Positions 53,316-64,000 of a stretch of 64,000 nt of DNA are shown piece by piece (the stretch's first letter is position 1; each line of letters begins with the position of its first letter). The stretch is from positions 123,760,614 through 123,824,613 of the forward strand of contig CM051521.1 of the NCBI GenBank assembly GCA_028015205.1, given 5' to 3'. The notes under the pieces were generated by a model that saw nothing but the letters and a program-made list of their open reading frames with translations, made no database searches and had not been told where the DNA came from. Both the position numbers and the translations under genes were made by a program. Source of the stretch: Mytilisepta virgata. Taxonomy: Eukaryota; Mollusca; Bivalvia; Mytilida; Mytilidae.

Positions 53316-55705
53316 CTAGACCTGATGTGCGACTGTCGCTTTTATAACGAATATCAGTTATTCAGTTTGAGGAATTGCTGTAGCATACTTTAGAAATACA
53401 ATAGTGTGACTGTCAGTTTTATAACGAATATCAGTTATTCAGTTTGATGGATTGCTGTTGCATACTCTAGAAATAAAATCGTGTGACTGTCGGTTTTATA
53501 ACGAATATCGGTTATTCAGTTTGAGAGATTGCTGTAGCATACTTTAGAAATACAATAGTGTGACTGTCGGTTTTATAACGAATATCAGTTATTCAGTTTG
53601 ATGGATTGCTGTTGCATACTCTAGAAATAAAATCGTGTGACTGTCGGTTTTATAACGAATATCGGTTATTCAGTTTGAGAGATTGCTGTAGCATACTTTA
53701 GAAATACAATAGTGTGACTGTCAGTTTTATAACGAATATCAGTTATTCAGTTTGAGATATTGCTGTTCCATACTCTAGAAATAAAATCGCGTGACTGTCA
53801 GTTTTATAACGAATATCAGTTATTCAGTTTGATAGATTGCTGTTACACACTTTAGAAATACAATCGTGTGACTGTCGGTTTTATAACGAATATCAGTTAT
53901 TCAGTTTGATAGATTGCTGTTACACACTTTAGAAATACAATCGTGTGACTGTCAGTTTTATAACGAATATCAGTTATTCAGCTTGAGAGATTGCTGTTAC
54001 ACACTTTAGAAATACAATCGTGTGACTGTCGGTTTTATAACGAATATCAGTTATTCAGTTTGATAGATTGCTGTTGCATACTCTAGAAATACAATCGTGT
54101 GACTGTCAGTTCTATAACGAATATCAGTTATTCAGTTTGATAGATTGCTGTTGCATATTCTAGAAATACAATCGTGTGACTGTCAGTTTTATAACGAATA
54201 TCAGTTATTCAGTTTGATAGATTGCTGTTACACACTTTAGAAATACAATCGTGTGACTGTCGGTTTTATAACGAATATCAGTTATTCAGTTTGATAGATT
54301 GCTGTTGCATACTCTAGAAATACAATCGTGTGACTGTCAGTTCTATAACGAATATCAGTTATTCAGTTTGATAGATTGCTGTTGCATATTCTAGAAATAC
54401 AATCGTGTGACTGTCAGTTTTATAACGAATATCAGTTATTCAGTTTGATAGATTGCTGTTACACACTTTAGAAATACAATCGTGTGACTTTCGGTTTTAT
54501 AACGAATATCAGTTATTCAGTTTGATAGATTGCTGTTGCATCCTCTAGAAATACAATCGTGTGACTGTCGGTTTTATAACGAATATCAGTTATTCAGTGT
54601 GAGAGATTGCTGTTACATACTTTAGAAATAAAATCGCGTGACTGTCGGTTTTATAACGAATATCAGTTATTCAGTTTGAGAGATTGCTATTGCACATCTT
54701 AGAAATAAAATCGTGTGACTGTCGGTTTTATAACGAATATCAGTTATTCAGTGTGAGAGATTGCTGTTACACACTTTAGAAATAAAATCGTGCGACTGTC
54801 GGTTTTATATTGAATATCACTTATTCAGCTTGAGAGATTGCTGTTACACACTTTAGAAATACAATCGTGTGACTGTCGGTTTTATAACGAATATCAGTTA
54901 TTCAGTTTGATAGATTGCTGTTACACACTTTAGAAATACAATCGTGTGGCTGTCGGTTTTATAACGAATATCAGTTATTCAGCTTGAGAGATTGCTGTTA
55001 CACACTTTAGAAATACAATCGTGTGACTGTCAGTTTTATAACGAATATCAGTTATTCGGCTTGAGAAATTGCTGTTGCATACCCTAGGAATAAAACCGCG
55101 TGACTTAGTTTAATATAACGAATATCAGTTATTCCGTTTGAGAGATTGCTGTTACACACTTTAGAAATACAATCGGGTGACTGTCGGTTTTATAACGAAT
55201 ATCAGTTATTCAGTTTGATTGCTGTTGCATACTCTAGAAATAAAATCGTGTGACTGTCGGTTTTATAACGAATATCAGTTATTCAGTCTGAGGGATTGCT
55301 GTTACGCACTTTAGAAATAAAATCGTGTGACTGTCGTTTTATAACGAATATCAGTTATTTAGTTTGAGAGATTGCTGTTACACACTTTAGAAATAAAATC
55401 GTGTGACTGTCGGTTTTATAACGAATATCAGTTATTCAGCTTGAGAGATTGCTGTTACACACTTAAGAAATACAATCGTGTGACTGTCAGTTTTATAACG
55501 AATATCAGTTATTCAGGTTGAGAGATTGCTGTTGCATTCTCTAAAAATAAAATCGTGGGACTGTCGGTTTTATAACGAATATCAGTTATTTAGTTGGAGA
55601 GATTTGTTGCATACTCTAGAAATGAAATCGTGTGACTAGGTTCTATAACGAATATCAGTTATTCAGTTTGAGAGATTGCTTTTGAATACTCTAGAAATAA
55701 AATCC
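53316..55705. repeat. 77-bp satellite, about 31 tandem units
   Basis: Unit: GTGTGACTGTCGGTTTTATA, ACGAATATCAGTTATTCAG, TTTGAGAGATTGCTGTTAC, ACACTTTAGAAATACAATC. Starts 53404, 53481, 53558 and 53635 are exactly 77 bp apart. Higher-order structure: a 2-unit (154 bp) repeat at 53404-53711 and a 3-unit (231 bp) repeat at about 54030-54491. Unit edges decay at both array ends. 77 is not divisible by 3 and no frame is maintained. Contains an internal dyad ATAAC-n8-GTTAT. Confidence 0.93.
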
Positions 55706-56665
55706 GCCAAACCTAGCAGTATATTACAAGAATAACTTAATGTCATAAAGCTATGATTATTGGCGATCCTTCCCCGGTGTGATAACATCGCCCGTACGAA
55801 AAGGGGCGTTTGGAGTCGGATAACTTACGGACAAGAATTTAGATATTTGCACGTAGTAATTAACTCAAAATTAGTTTCAAATTTGTAGACTATGTGAACT
55901 TTATTCCTAATTCATTGTAAAACTTCCAATTCAAGAAAAGGTTTGCTTAACACAGTTTTTTGTACTTTTTAGTGACGTCTCTTTGGCATTTACTCTTTTA
56001 TCCCATTATCTCTATTTATTTCTATTTTCAAAAATTACTATAGTTTTGCTCTTTCACAGAATGTCTATTTCTCTCTAATAAAAGGTTATTCTATTTGAAG
56101 TATAAAGGAAATCATCTAGCTATAAGAACAGGATTTCAGTCGTCTGTGTAATTTTTTGTATTGTATTTATGCATAGATAAAAGAACAAACAAATGAAAAC
56201 AAATTAATGAAATTTATTACAAAAAATATAAAGGTTCAGTATAATGAATGTATAGACGAAAAAACAACAACAAAAACAATGATATATTTCAAAGGTTGAA
56301 TTCTTGATAGATGCTGCTGTAGTTTTTAAAATCTACACCTGAAAAGAAGATTAAATTTGTTCTCAAACAAATGGATAATCAAGGATAAGTTAAGTATAGT
56401 TTTACTGGTATCTGGACTTTCTATAGAACAAAAGGTTTTAATTTTGACAGAACAAAAAGTTTAAATTTTCGCAACATTTAAAATTTTTATTGTAACTTTT
56501 ATTGTAACTTACTAGTAGTATGGATTATCAATATGAATACATACCCTGACCGATTTAAATACCTACATTTATTAGTTCTGCTTCCAGTAAGTATGTGGTA
56601 TTTTTATCAATGAGTCTCCCCCCCCCCCCCCCCCCCCCCTCACTGTCTGATTTGAAAACCTACAT
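55706..56665. other. 3' flank of the chitinase gene
   Basis: AT-rich; includes the probable chitinase 3' UTR and a 22-base C run at 56618-56639 just after the stop codon. No gene seen. Confidence 0.4.
56618..56639. repeat. Poly-C tract (22 bases)
   Basis: Uninterrupted C run about 27 bp past the chitinase stop codon (G run in the transcript). A matching 18-base G run lies in a chitinase intron at 60815-60832. Confidence 0.9.
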
Positions 56666-59600
56666 TTATGAACGCAGCCAATCACAGTTGATGATGTCCT
56701 GGTTCCAGTAAGTACCGTCAGCACATCTGAACTTATAGGCCCTGCCACCTGCGCATTGGTAATATACTTGGTCATCACATTTATCTGCGTAATATTCGCC
56801 ACTCTCACAGGCACCAGGAGCTGAAATAGGTCATAGTAAAGTCCTCAGTACTTAAATCTCATGAACACATAACCAGTCAAGTTTTTCGGGTGAAGCTCAC
56901 AAGATATGAGCTACCACTCCGGTTTCTACTAATGACTGTCGTGCCCAGCCATAAGAGTCGATCCTATTTAAAATTCAGATCACAAAAGTTACCTTTGTGA
57001 ACAATTCAACCTAAATAAACTATTAGTGACGACAGCAAAATAAAGGCATTCAATCTTTAATTTAACACTGAGAACACTCTGGACTTGAATTTCCTGACCA
57101 TGCTTGACATTGAACTAACAAACATCAATTACCAGAGTCTTCACTCTGACAGTTTACTCCCTGTCTCTTCACTGTCTTCACTCGGTTAGACTGTGCACTC
57201 CCATTCGTCTACATTCTGTTTGACATTGTACTCTTATGTCATTACTTACCACAGTCTTCGCTCTGTTTGACCAAGGACGTATGTTAGTTATACGTCCTTG
57301 GTTTGACATTGTACACCCAGTCATTACTCACCGCAGTATTCACTCTGTTTTAAATTGTACTCTCAGTAATTACTTACCACAATCTTCACTCTGTTTGACA
57401 TTGTACTCCCAGTCATTACTTACCACAGTCTTCATTCTGTTTGGCATTGTTGTCCAAGTCATTACTCACCGTAGTATTCACTCTGTTTAACATTGTACTC
57501 CCAGTTATTACTCACCATCGTCTTCACTCTGTTTGACATTGTACTCCCAGTCATTGCTTACCGCTGTCTTCATTCTGTCTGACATTGTACTCAAAGTGAT
57601 TACTCACCACAGTTTTCACTCTGTTTGACATTGTACTCCCAGTCACAGTTACTGGTGTCATCATTCCAGACGGTCTCATCTGCACACGTATAATGGTAAG
57701 CCACTCCTCCCCAACAATTAAAATACGACTGTACATCACAGGGATCTGCATACAGTCCATTATTTGGGCACTGGAAAGGGGCTGTATTATCAAAAGAAAT
57801 TGGCTGTTATTTTCATACTGTCTATGTTAACCTTGCCGTTTAAATATTCCCAAAAATTAAGTATCTCTCTCTCTAAATTCAAAACTTATGAGGATTAATA
57901 TTTATAGTTCAGCAGATAAATTTCCATACAATAATGGCTGTTAAACATCTAGTGAATATAAAGTTGCCACTAAAACTTATTGATACCATGGATTTAAAAT
58001 TCTATTCAGCATTATTCGAGTTCTGTATAATTAATGTATTGATTTTCATGTCATACAAGATAATAAAAAGTAAGCTGATAGTTATTTATTAATATAATGA
58101 ATAAACTATTACAACTTACAGCAAAAAGACTGGGTAGTTGAGGGAGTCAGTGTTGTTGTCTGTATTGTGGTTGACTTTATTGTCGATATTTTGCTTGATT
58201 TTTTTGTGGAACTCACAGCTGAAGGTGACCTTGAAGAAGAGACCAGATAATCCCATTCACATCGATTGATATACCATACAGTACCCGCATGACATTCATA
58301 TCTGTACGAAATTCCATGTGCACATTGATAGTAAACTGTATTGTTACACTGATCAGCGTAAAATTTTCCATTCTCACAATTCAAAGGTGCTGTGAAAAGA
58401 TTAAATAAAATAATAATGAAATACAGACCAGAAATACCATTCGGTTTTACAAAAAGCAAATAATATCCTATACGACGACATTTACAAATCATTTATATAC
58501 TACAATAAAAAAAATTAAGATAAACTTTGTTTGATGTTTTCGCAATTGCTATATTTCAGCAATATTCAAATTGACAATATTGCATGTAACAGGTTCTGAA
58601 AGGTATTAATTGTTAATGAATTAATTAAAAAATGTTTGAAATTAAGGCTCTGAAATGTAACTTTTTTTTCATGATAAAGTGCCTTCTGTATAAAGATGTA
58701 TATATATGTAATGCTTTTAATTCATGGTGGTCGAGCCTTATGCAGGATGATTTGGTAAAAATTCCGCTCAATTACATTTATTAGTTATAAAGGATGAGTC
58801 TGTCATATTACAAACCTCCGCATGTACTCGGTTGAAAAGAACTTGGAAGGTTTTGAGTAGACCGAGAGCTAGTAGGATGTAGCTGTGTTGTTTGTCTGCT
58901 GGTTGTCGATTTGGTTGTTCGTGGTTTTGTTGGTTGTTCAGTAGAAGGTGAATTTGTGGTTGCTGGTGGTTTTGTCGCCTTTAAGGATGTAGTAGGCTGA
59001 GTTTTCTGAGGAGTGGTTGTAGACTTCGGCGGTTGCACACTAGAAGTGTTAAGTACTTCTTTTATTTTAGACATGAGTGGATTAGGTCCTTGTTTACAGG
59101 AATTTCCAAAATCGTCTAAATCCATTGCCCAGACCATTGATCCACCAAGATCATGTGATTTTATATAATTTGCCTAAAATAAAACAATAAAACAATAAAT
59201 GAATATTTAAATACAGTATTTCAGAAATACTATTTTGATTCAATGAACACAGAGTAGTACTGATAATTACTATTAAATGGTTAGACTTATATGAAATAAA
59301 CTGTGTTATATATACCCAGCTTTACTAACCTTAATAGCTATACTTTCCAAATCATCATATCCAACCCACTGGTTACCACTATAGGCAAAAGGTACTCGTT
59401 GTTCCTCGTTCCAAACCCTTTTCCATCCGCTTTTTAGTTTATCACACACCTTAAAAATATAAATTTTAAAAATTTTACTCCACTCAGTCAACTAAAGTTC
59501 AGTAGGTTTGCGTTCTTAAAATTAATTTGAGACTATCATTTGTAAAATTAAAAGTGAATATACGACTATTAGATTTCGACAGAACCAAGTTTTATTACAT

Positions 59601-62600
59601 ACAACAGAAGACAAATTACAGATAATAGATAGTGAACGTAGTTATATATCTCCAAGTTTACAATTTAAGATGTTTTATACCCTATGCAGGATTATGGACT
59701 CGACTGTCTGAGGTAGCCATGCATGCGGTAAGATGGCCAAGCGATCCGACAATGAATAGTTGCAGTAAAATTTAAAAGAATAGATTATCTGTATTATGTG
59801 AGTGGCATCGCTGTATAACTTGGCTATACAAACACCTCTTATGTTTCTGTTATTTCTTAAATGATCAAAAACGCAATCAATTACCTCATAATACGCAAGG
59901 AAACCGGGTTCTCTTGTATATGCACCAGGAGTCCCAGCTCCTTTCGCCTGTGCACCAAGTTGATGACTTCCTGTTTCCATGGTAAAGGATCTTCCATATA
60001 ATGCCAAACCAACGACCAACTTTTCCTTTGGTGTTCCCGCCATCAACCAGAAATTTATGGCATACTCCTGAATATGGAGAAGACAGATATGAGGTTCATT
60101 AATACTCAAAAGTACCTAATTAACCACTTACCATTTCTAAAGAAATTCTTTTACCTGATTCAGACTTCAGCATTGACAGATTCGTCACCACGTGGGTACA
60201 ATGAACTATTGTGGCCTAGGGTTGAATCCCAGCTATATTATACTTAAGAAATTATTTTACCTGATTAAGACGTTTGTCATTGACAGATTCGTCATCGCGT
60301 GGGTACAATGAACTATTGTGGCCTAGGGTTGAATCCCAGCTGTATTATACTTAAGAAATTATTTTACCTGATTAAGACGTTTGTCACTGACAGATTCGTC
60401 ACCACGTGGGTACAATGAACTATTGTGGCCTAGGGTTGAATCCCAGCTATATTATACTTAAGAAATTATTTTACCTGATTAAGACGTTTGTCATTGACAG
60501 ATTCGTCATCGCGTGGGTACAATGGACTATTGTGGCCTAGGGTTGAATCCCAGCTGTATTATCCTTAAGAAATTATTTACCTGATTAAGACGTTTGTCAT
60601 TGACAGATTCGTCACCGCGGGGGTACAATGGACTATTGTGGCCTAGGGTTGAATCCCAGCTACCGTGGAAGTCATATGACATCAGATGTATATAATCCAG
60701 AACTCTGTAAAAAATACATATGCATTTACAAATATTATAAATGTAAGCAGCCATTGTCGGTGCATTAACCGGAAATATTGTATAACAGATTATATGGCCA
60801 AAATGTAGAGGGAAGGGGGGGGGGGGGGGGGGAGTAGAGACAAATTCTACTAAATTTATTGTGTAGATTGATATTAGTTTGAATACATATCTTTTGCCTC
60901 CTTTCGATTTCGAAAATATTTCAATCTATAATACCAGTATCAAAGAAAGTCAGTATTTGAAATCACTTCCCATAAAAAGCAAATGGTTGCTCCCTTATTT
61001 GATTAATATATACATCACCTGATCACAGTGAAAAATATTATTACAGGTCAGAAATTTACAGCAAGATTTTCGGAGTTCGCCATGCTTTTATTCTGTTCTT
61101 ACTTTGCAATCTTGTTGATTTCATAAGCAGTAGCAACAGCATCTCCGGCGGCAACAGCAGCTGTCAACAGAAGGCGTGGCTTCCCCGTCTGTTTGGCTTC
61201 ATTTTCAAACTCTTCATGCAATATCTAAATTAAAGAACATTTAATGATACATATATATATTCATGTATATTTCAGTAAATTTTGGTTTTTTTAAAGAATG
61301 AAGCTTGGTTTGACCATACAAACTTAATGACACCATGATAAAATTTATTTTATATTAAAAAATTCTTGCTAGATATTGAAAGAGTTACAACCAGAATTTA
61401 TATTCGCTTGAATTTTCAATAATTGAGTGGACATCGGCAAAAGTATACCGAGGGAAAGTCTATACAATCCAAAGAACCTGTGAAATCAGTGAAACGTTTT
61501 AAACAATGACTACAAACATGTAAGATAGCAAAACAAAAATAAAAAGGACTAGCCACAGCACCAAAAACTAAAGCACTAGTAATGTGAACACAAAGTACAT
61601 CAGGTGCTCAAGAAGTGTGAGCAAGTCCTGTTCTAAAAATAGAGACCCTTTTTTACATACAAATATTAACAAAAATCCAATTTAGATTTGTTGTAAATCA
61701 ATTACAGAAAATTACACGGTATATACCAAGCGGTTGCGTTATGGGTGTGAAAGAAACATTAATGTAAAGTGTTTAAGTAAATGGGTTTTGTACGAAATCG
61801 TTAGACTGCATCTGTTCAGATGGAATGATTTTGTTTGAAATCATGTGATTTTTTTTATATACCTGGCATAATTCAGTAAACTTTTCGCGATCCCTTGGAG
61901 GACTGCCTCTGTGTGCTGGATACTCCCAATCAAGGTCAAGGCCATCAAAGTTAATCATTCTTAGATATTCTATAGCATTGACAGCAAATGCCCGTATGTC
62001 AGCAGTGTTGTCCACTAGGTCAGTAAATGGTCCAGATCCATGGTTCCAGCCACCAATTGCCAATGTTATCTTCAAATTCGGGTTGGCCATTTTCAGAGCA
62101 GCAACTTTTTCATAATTATCTATATAAGGAGAATATTTTCCCTGCTGACCGGATATATATATTAAAGCGTTATCAGTATAAGATTAAAAAATGGAAGTAA
62201 AATTGTTTTAACCGTATTTTTCCAAAGAAAACTACTGAAGATACGTTTTTGTCTGACAGGGGGATGATTTTTACCAAAGTAAAATATAAAAATATTATGT
62301 GAATTGTAGTACATCTTTTTAATTCCACTTTCTATACAAGATACAATGGTTTTTTTCGATTTTTTTGTTCAAATCCTATGTCTGATATATTTCCAAATGG
62401 CCTTTTGCAAACTGACTGGAGCCCAGCCTATTCTTTAAGAATGTCGTTAAAAACCAGAGGAATCTAGGAAAACCATTACATAACCAATATAACATGATAC
62501 CTTTTGTGTATTCCTGAAGTATCAAATCATTCCACTCGTATGGTTCTATTTTGTTGCCAACCACTTTGGCAAAAGCATACACTATGTGTGTACACAAGTC

Positions 62601-62692
62601 AGCGTCAATGTTCTCTGGTTTGAATTTAAATAGTTCCGGTCTATACTGGGCCCAGTTGGTGTGGTAACAAACTCTCACAAACTTGCCATGTC
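56666..62692 (-). CDS. GH18 chitinase with three CBM14 domains (5' end missing)
   Basis: Exons in transcript order: 62692-62501, 62119-61863, 61224-61103, 60704-60581, 60067-59885, 59449-59330, 59173-58816, 58389-58120, 57781-57608, 56820-56666; all GT-AG and in phase, 650 aa seen. Secreted enzymes of this type hydrolyse chitin. GH18 domain about residues 1-370: VCYHTNWAQYR, ITLAIGGWNHG, catalytic DGLDLDWEYP (proton donor E129 of this partial protein), LMSYDFHGSWD, VVGLALYGRSF, GNQWVGYDD, MVWAMDLDDF. A Thr/Ser/Pro-rich linker follows, then three six-cysteine CBM14 (peritrophin-A) modules, one per exon in the last three. All catalytic residues are intact. The first exon shown begins with two bases of a split codon, so at least one exon with the signal peptide lies upstream; none was found before the window edge. 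Two donor-bearing tandem duplications occur inside the gene. Confidence 0.93.
57100..57650 (-). repeat. 46-bp minisatellite built from an exon end plus its splice donor
   Basis: Anchors (TTTGACATTGTAC or variants) at 57221, 57304, 57349, 57397, 57442, 57488, 57534, 57580 and 57626. On the minus strand each unit reads GACTGGGAGTACAATGTC, then AACAGAGTGAAGACTGTG and GGTAAGT or GGTGAGT. The first unit (57608-57650) is the authentic 3' end of the second CBM14 exon; the others lie in the following intron. Older degenerate units extend to about 57100. Confidence 0.88.
57271..57301. repeat. 31-bp palindrome inserted in the minisatellite
   Basis: CCAAGGACGTAT, seven-base loop GTTAGTT, ATACGTCCTTGG: a perfect 12-bp stem that interrupts one 46-bp unit. 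Confidence 0.85.
60153..60659 (-). repeat. 107-bp tandem duplication of a chitinase exon end and donor (5 copies)
   Basis: The phrase ACCTGATTAAGACG (exon end plus donor, plus-strand view) occurs at 60153, 60259, 60366, 60473 and 60579. The 60579 copy is the real end of exon 60581-60704. Each unit is 79 bp of exon and 28 bp of intron. Copies with exon parts at 60261-60339, 60368-60446 and 60475-60553 keep an open frame; 60155-60232 has a one-base deletion and an in-frame TGA. Confidence 0.9.
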
Positions 62693-63344
62693 CTGAAGTA
62701 GTTTACAAACTGTTTTTATTCACTAAATATCTATCATGTCGGGGAAAAAAATAATACTTCAAAGATGAGCAATAATCAATCCAATACCAATAACACAAAC
62801 TTACTGCTGCTGAGTCAGTTAATTGCTCTTTCAAAGATTTTAACACTCATATTGACTTAGTGTTTAATATAATCAACGCTGATTTTGATATATTTGAGCC
62901 AAAAAACTCTAAATTTTTCATTTTTCGAGAGTGTCACATAAAGGTCTCTAACGTTTTCAACAAAGAAAGATAACTTCACCAGGTCTTTTGTAAAATATTC
63001 CCAACTACATAGACATGTCTTCTCATAAATAAATGATGAAAAAGATTGATAAACTAATTAGGAAATTAATGCAAATTTAAGTCAAATAAGGAATATTGAT
63101 AATAATTTGGTAACTTTAGATGCATGTAGAAAAAATCCTCCACTGATTTTTTTCTTTAAATTTTAGTATACTTAACATCTAAAATGAGCTTCTGTTTGCA
63201 AAACGAAAAAGGTGGAGTCCATGTGCTTATTGCAGCGGTATTTGAGAAAACCCCAAAATTTAAGAATGGGATAAAGGTTTTTCTTGAAGGCTGCTATGAC
63301 GTCACAATGTGTATCTCTTGGTGACGTCATTATCCCCCCCCCCT
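62693..63344. other. Upstream chitinase intron or 5' flank
   Basis: AT-rich. No signal-peptide exon could be identified; the donor-like GTAAGT near 62803 on the minus strand is preceded by an in-frame stop. Confidence 0.35.
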
Positions 63345-64000
63345 GCTAGTGTATATTCCACCAGTAGGGTCAATCAGATGTGGATTCTTAAAAACCCCAA
63401 ACATTTACTACAATATCTAAAATCAAAATCTTTGGCTACATGCAGCCGTATAAAAACATTCGACTTCTCTACACTCTACACTACCATACCATATTCTCCA
63501 TTAAAATATCGATTGAATTAAATAACTGGTACATCAATGTTTTTTTTTCAAGGAAATGGCACACGCAGGTATAAATTTCTAGTTTTAGGTAGAGAAAAGA
63601 CTTGTTTCTTTTAGAACCACTGTGATTGTGACAAAAATTCTGAAGACGAAATTACAAACATGTTAGATTTTCTCATAGACAACATATTTGTTGAATTTGG
63701 CGGACGAACTTTTCAACAAACAATCTGCATTCCAATGGGAACCAATTGTACTCCTCTCCTCGCCGATCTGTTTCTGTACTCATATGAAGCGGACTTCATT
63801 CAAGGGCTTCTACGTGAAAGAAAAAAAAACTAGCCCAATCCTTTAATTTCACTTTTCGTTATATAGATGACGTGTTGTCGTTAAATAATGATAAATTCCA
63901 AGACTTTAACTACATCACATCTACTCCAGTGAACATGAAATTAAGGATACTACAGATACATCGAAGTCTGCTTCATATTTGGATTTGTTTCTCGAAATAG
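63345..64000 (+). mobile_element. Penelope-like element copy F (runs off the window)
   Basis: RT frame starts with NQMWILKN, has TFDFSTLYTTIPY, then frameshifts, FLIDNIFVEFGG, TFQQTICIPMGTN, LLADLFLYSYEADFIQGLL and, in another frame, the YIDDVLS box near 63860. Same lineage as copies A and B but several frame breaks; not functional. The tail lies beyond the window. Confidence 0.78.

Noticed and set aside
53316..55705. CRISPR-like array
   Set aside because: The whole 77-bp unit is repeated with no unique spacers, and the DNA is eukaryotic. It is a satellite.
62740..62880. Signal-peptide exon of the chitinase ending at a GTAAGT near 62803 (minus strand)
   Set aside because: In the phase required by the next exon there is an in-frame TGA just before the donor and no ATG after it.

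Overview
The window is nuclear DNA of a bivalve mollusc, most likely a mussel-like species. The species call is inference: it rests on AT-rich intron-dense genes, many copies of an 'AGCTCACCTGG' interspersed repeat, and several Penelope-like retroelement copies of a type I associate with bivalve genomes. There are no bacterial, viral or CRISPR features, and no ordinary tRNA or rRNA gene was found.

Four host genes can be assembled exon by exon with GT-AG junctions. (1) SAMD8, a SAM-domain sphingomyelin-synthase-related enzyme, + strand, 9873-12623, 4 coding exons, 398 aa. (2) MOSMO, a four-pass modulator of Smoothened, + strand, 17514-21478, 3 exons, 170 aa. (3) ACO2, mitochondrial aconitase, - strand, 49549 down to 30349, 20 exons, 781 aa, complete. 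(4) A GH18 chitinase with a Thr/Ser-rich linker and three CBM14 chitin-binding domains, - strand, 62692 down to 56666, 10 exons seen, missing its 5' exon(s).

The rest is mostly repeats. 1-9800 holds a ~144-bp satellite (1681-2905), a 5'-truncated LINE (4951-6255) and AT-rich DNA. 11.4-17.1 kb carries three copies of one Penelope-like element in and between SAMD8 and MOSMO. 18-28 kb and 36.5-40.4 kb are packed with the 'AGCTCACCTGG' family. ACO2 introns also hold foldback elements, SINE-like copies and a second Penelope-like lineage. 51.7-55.7 kb has a further Penelope-like copy, a foldback element and a 2.4-kb array of 77-bp units. A frameshifted Penelope-like copy runs off the right edge.

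The most notable observations are these. The 144-bp satellite carries five perfect AGGTCA-n3-TGACCT palindromes (consensus oestrogen-response-element form). The chitinase gene has two independent tandem duplications that multiply exon ends with their splice donors. One of these creates three frame-preserving candidate alternative exons that would remove the conserved MxYD motif. The four genes do unrelated jobs (sphingolipid synthesis, Hedgehog signalling, TCA cycle, chitin turnover); no operon-like cooperation is implied.
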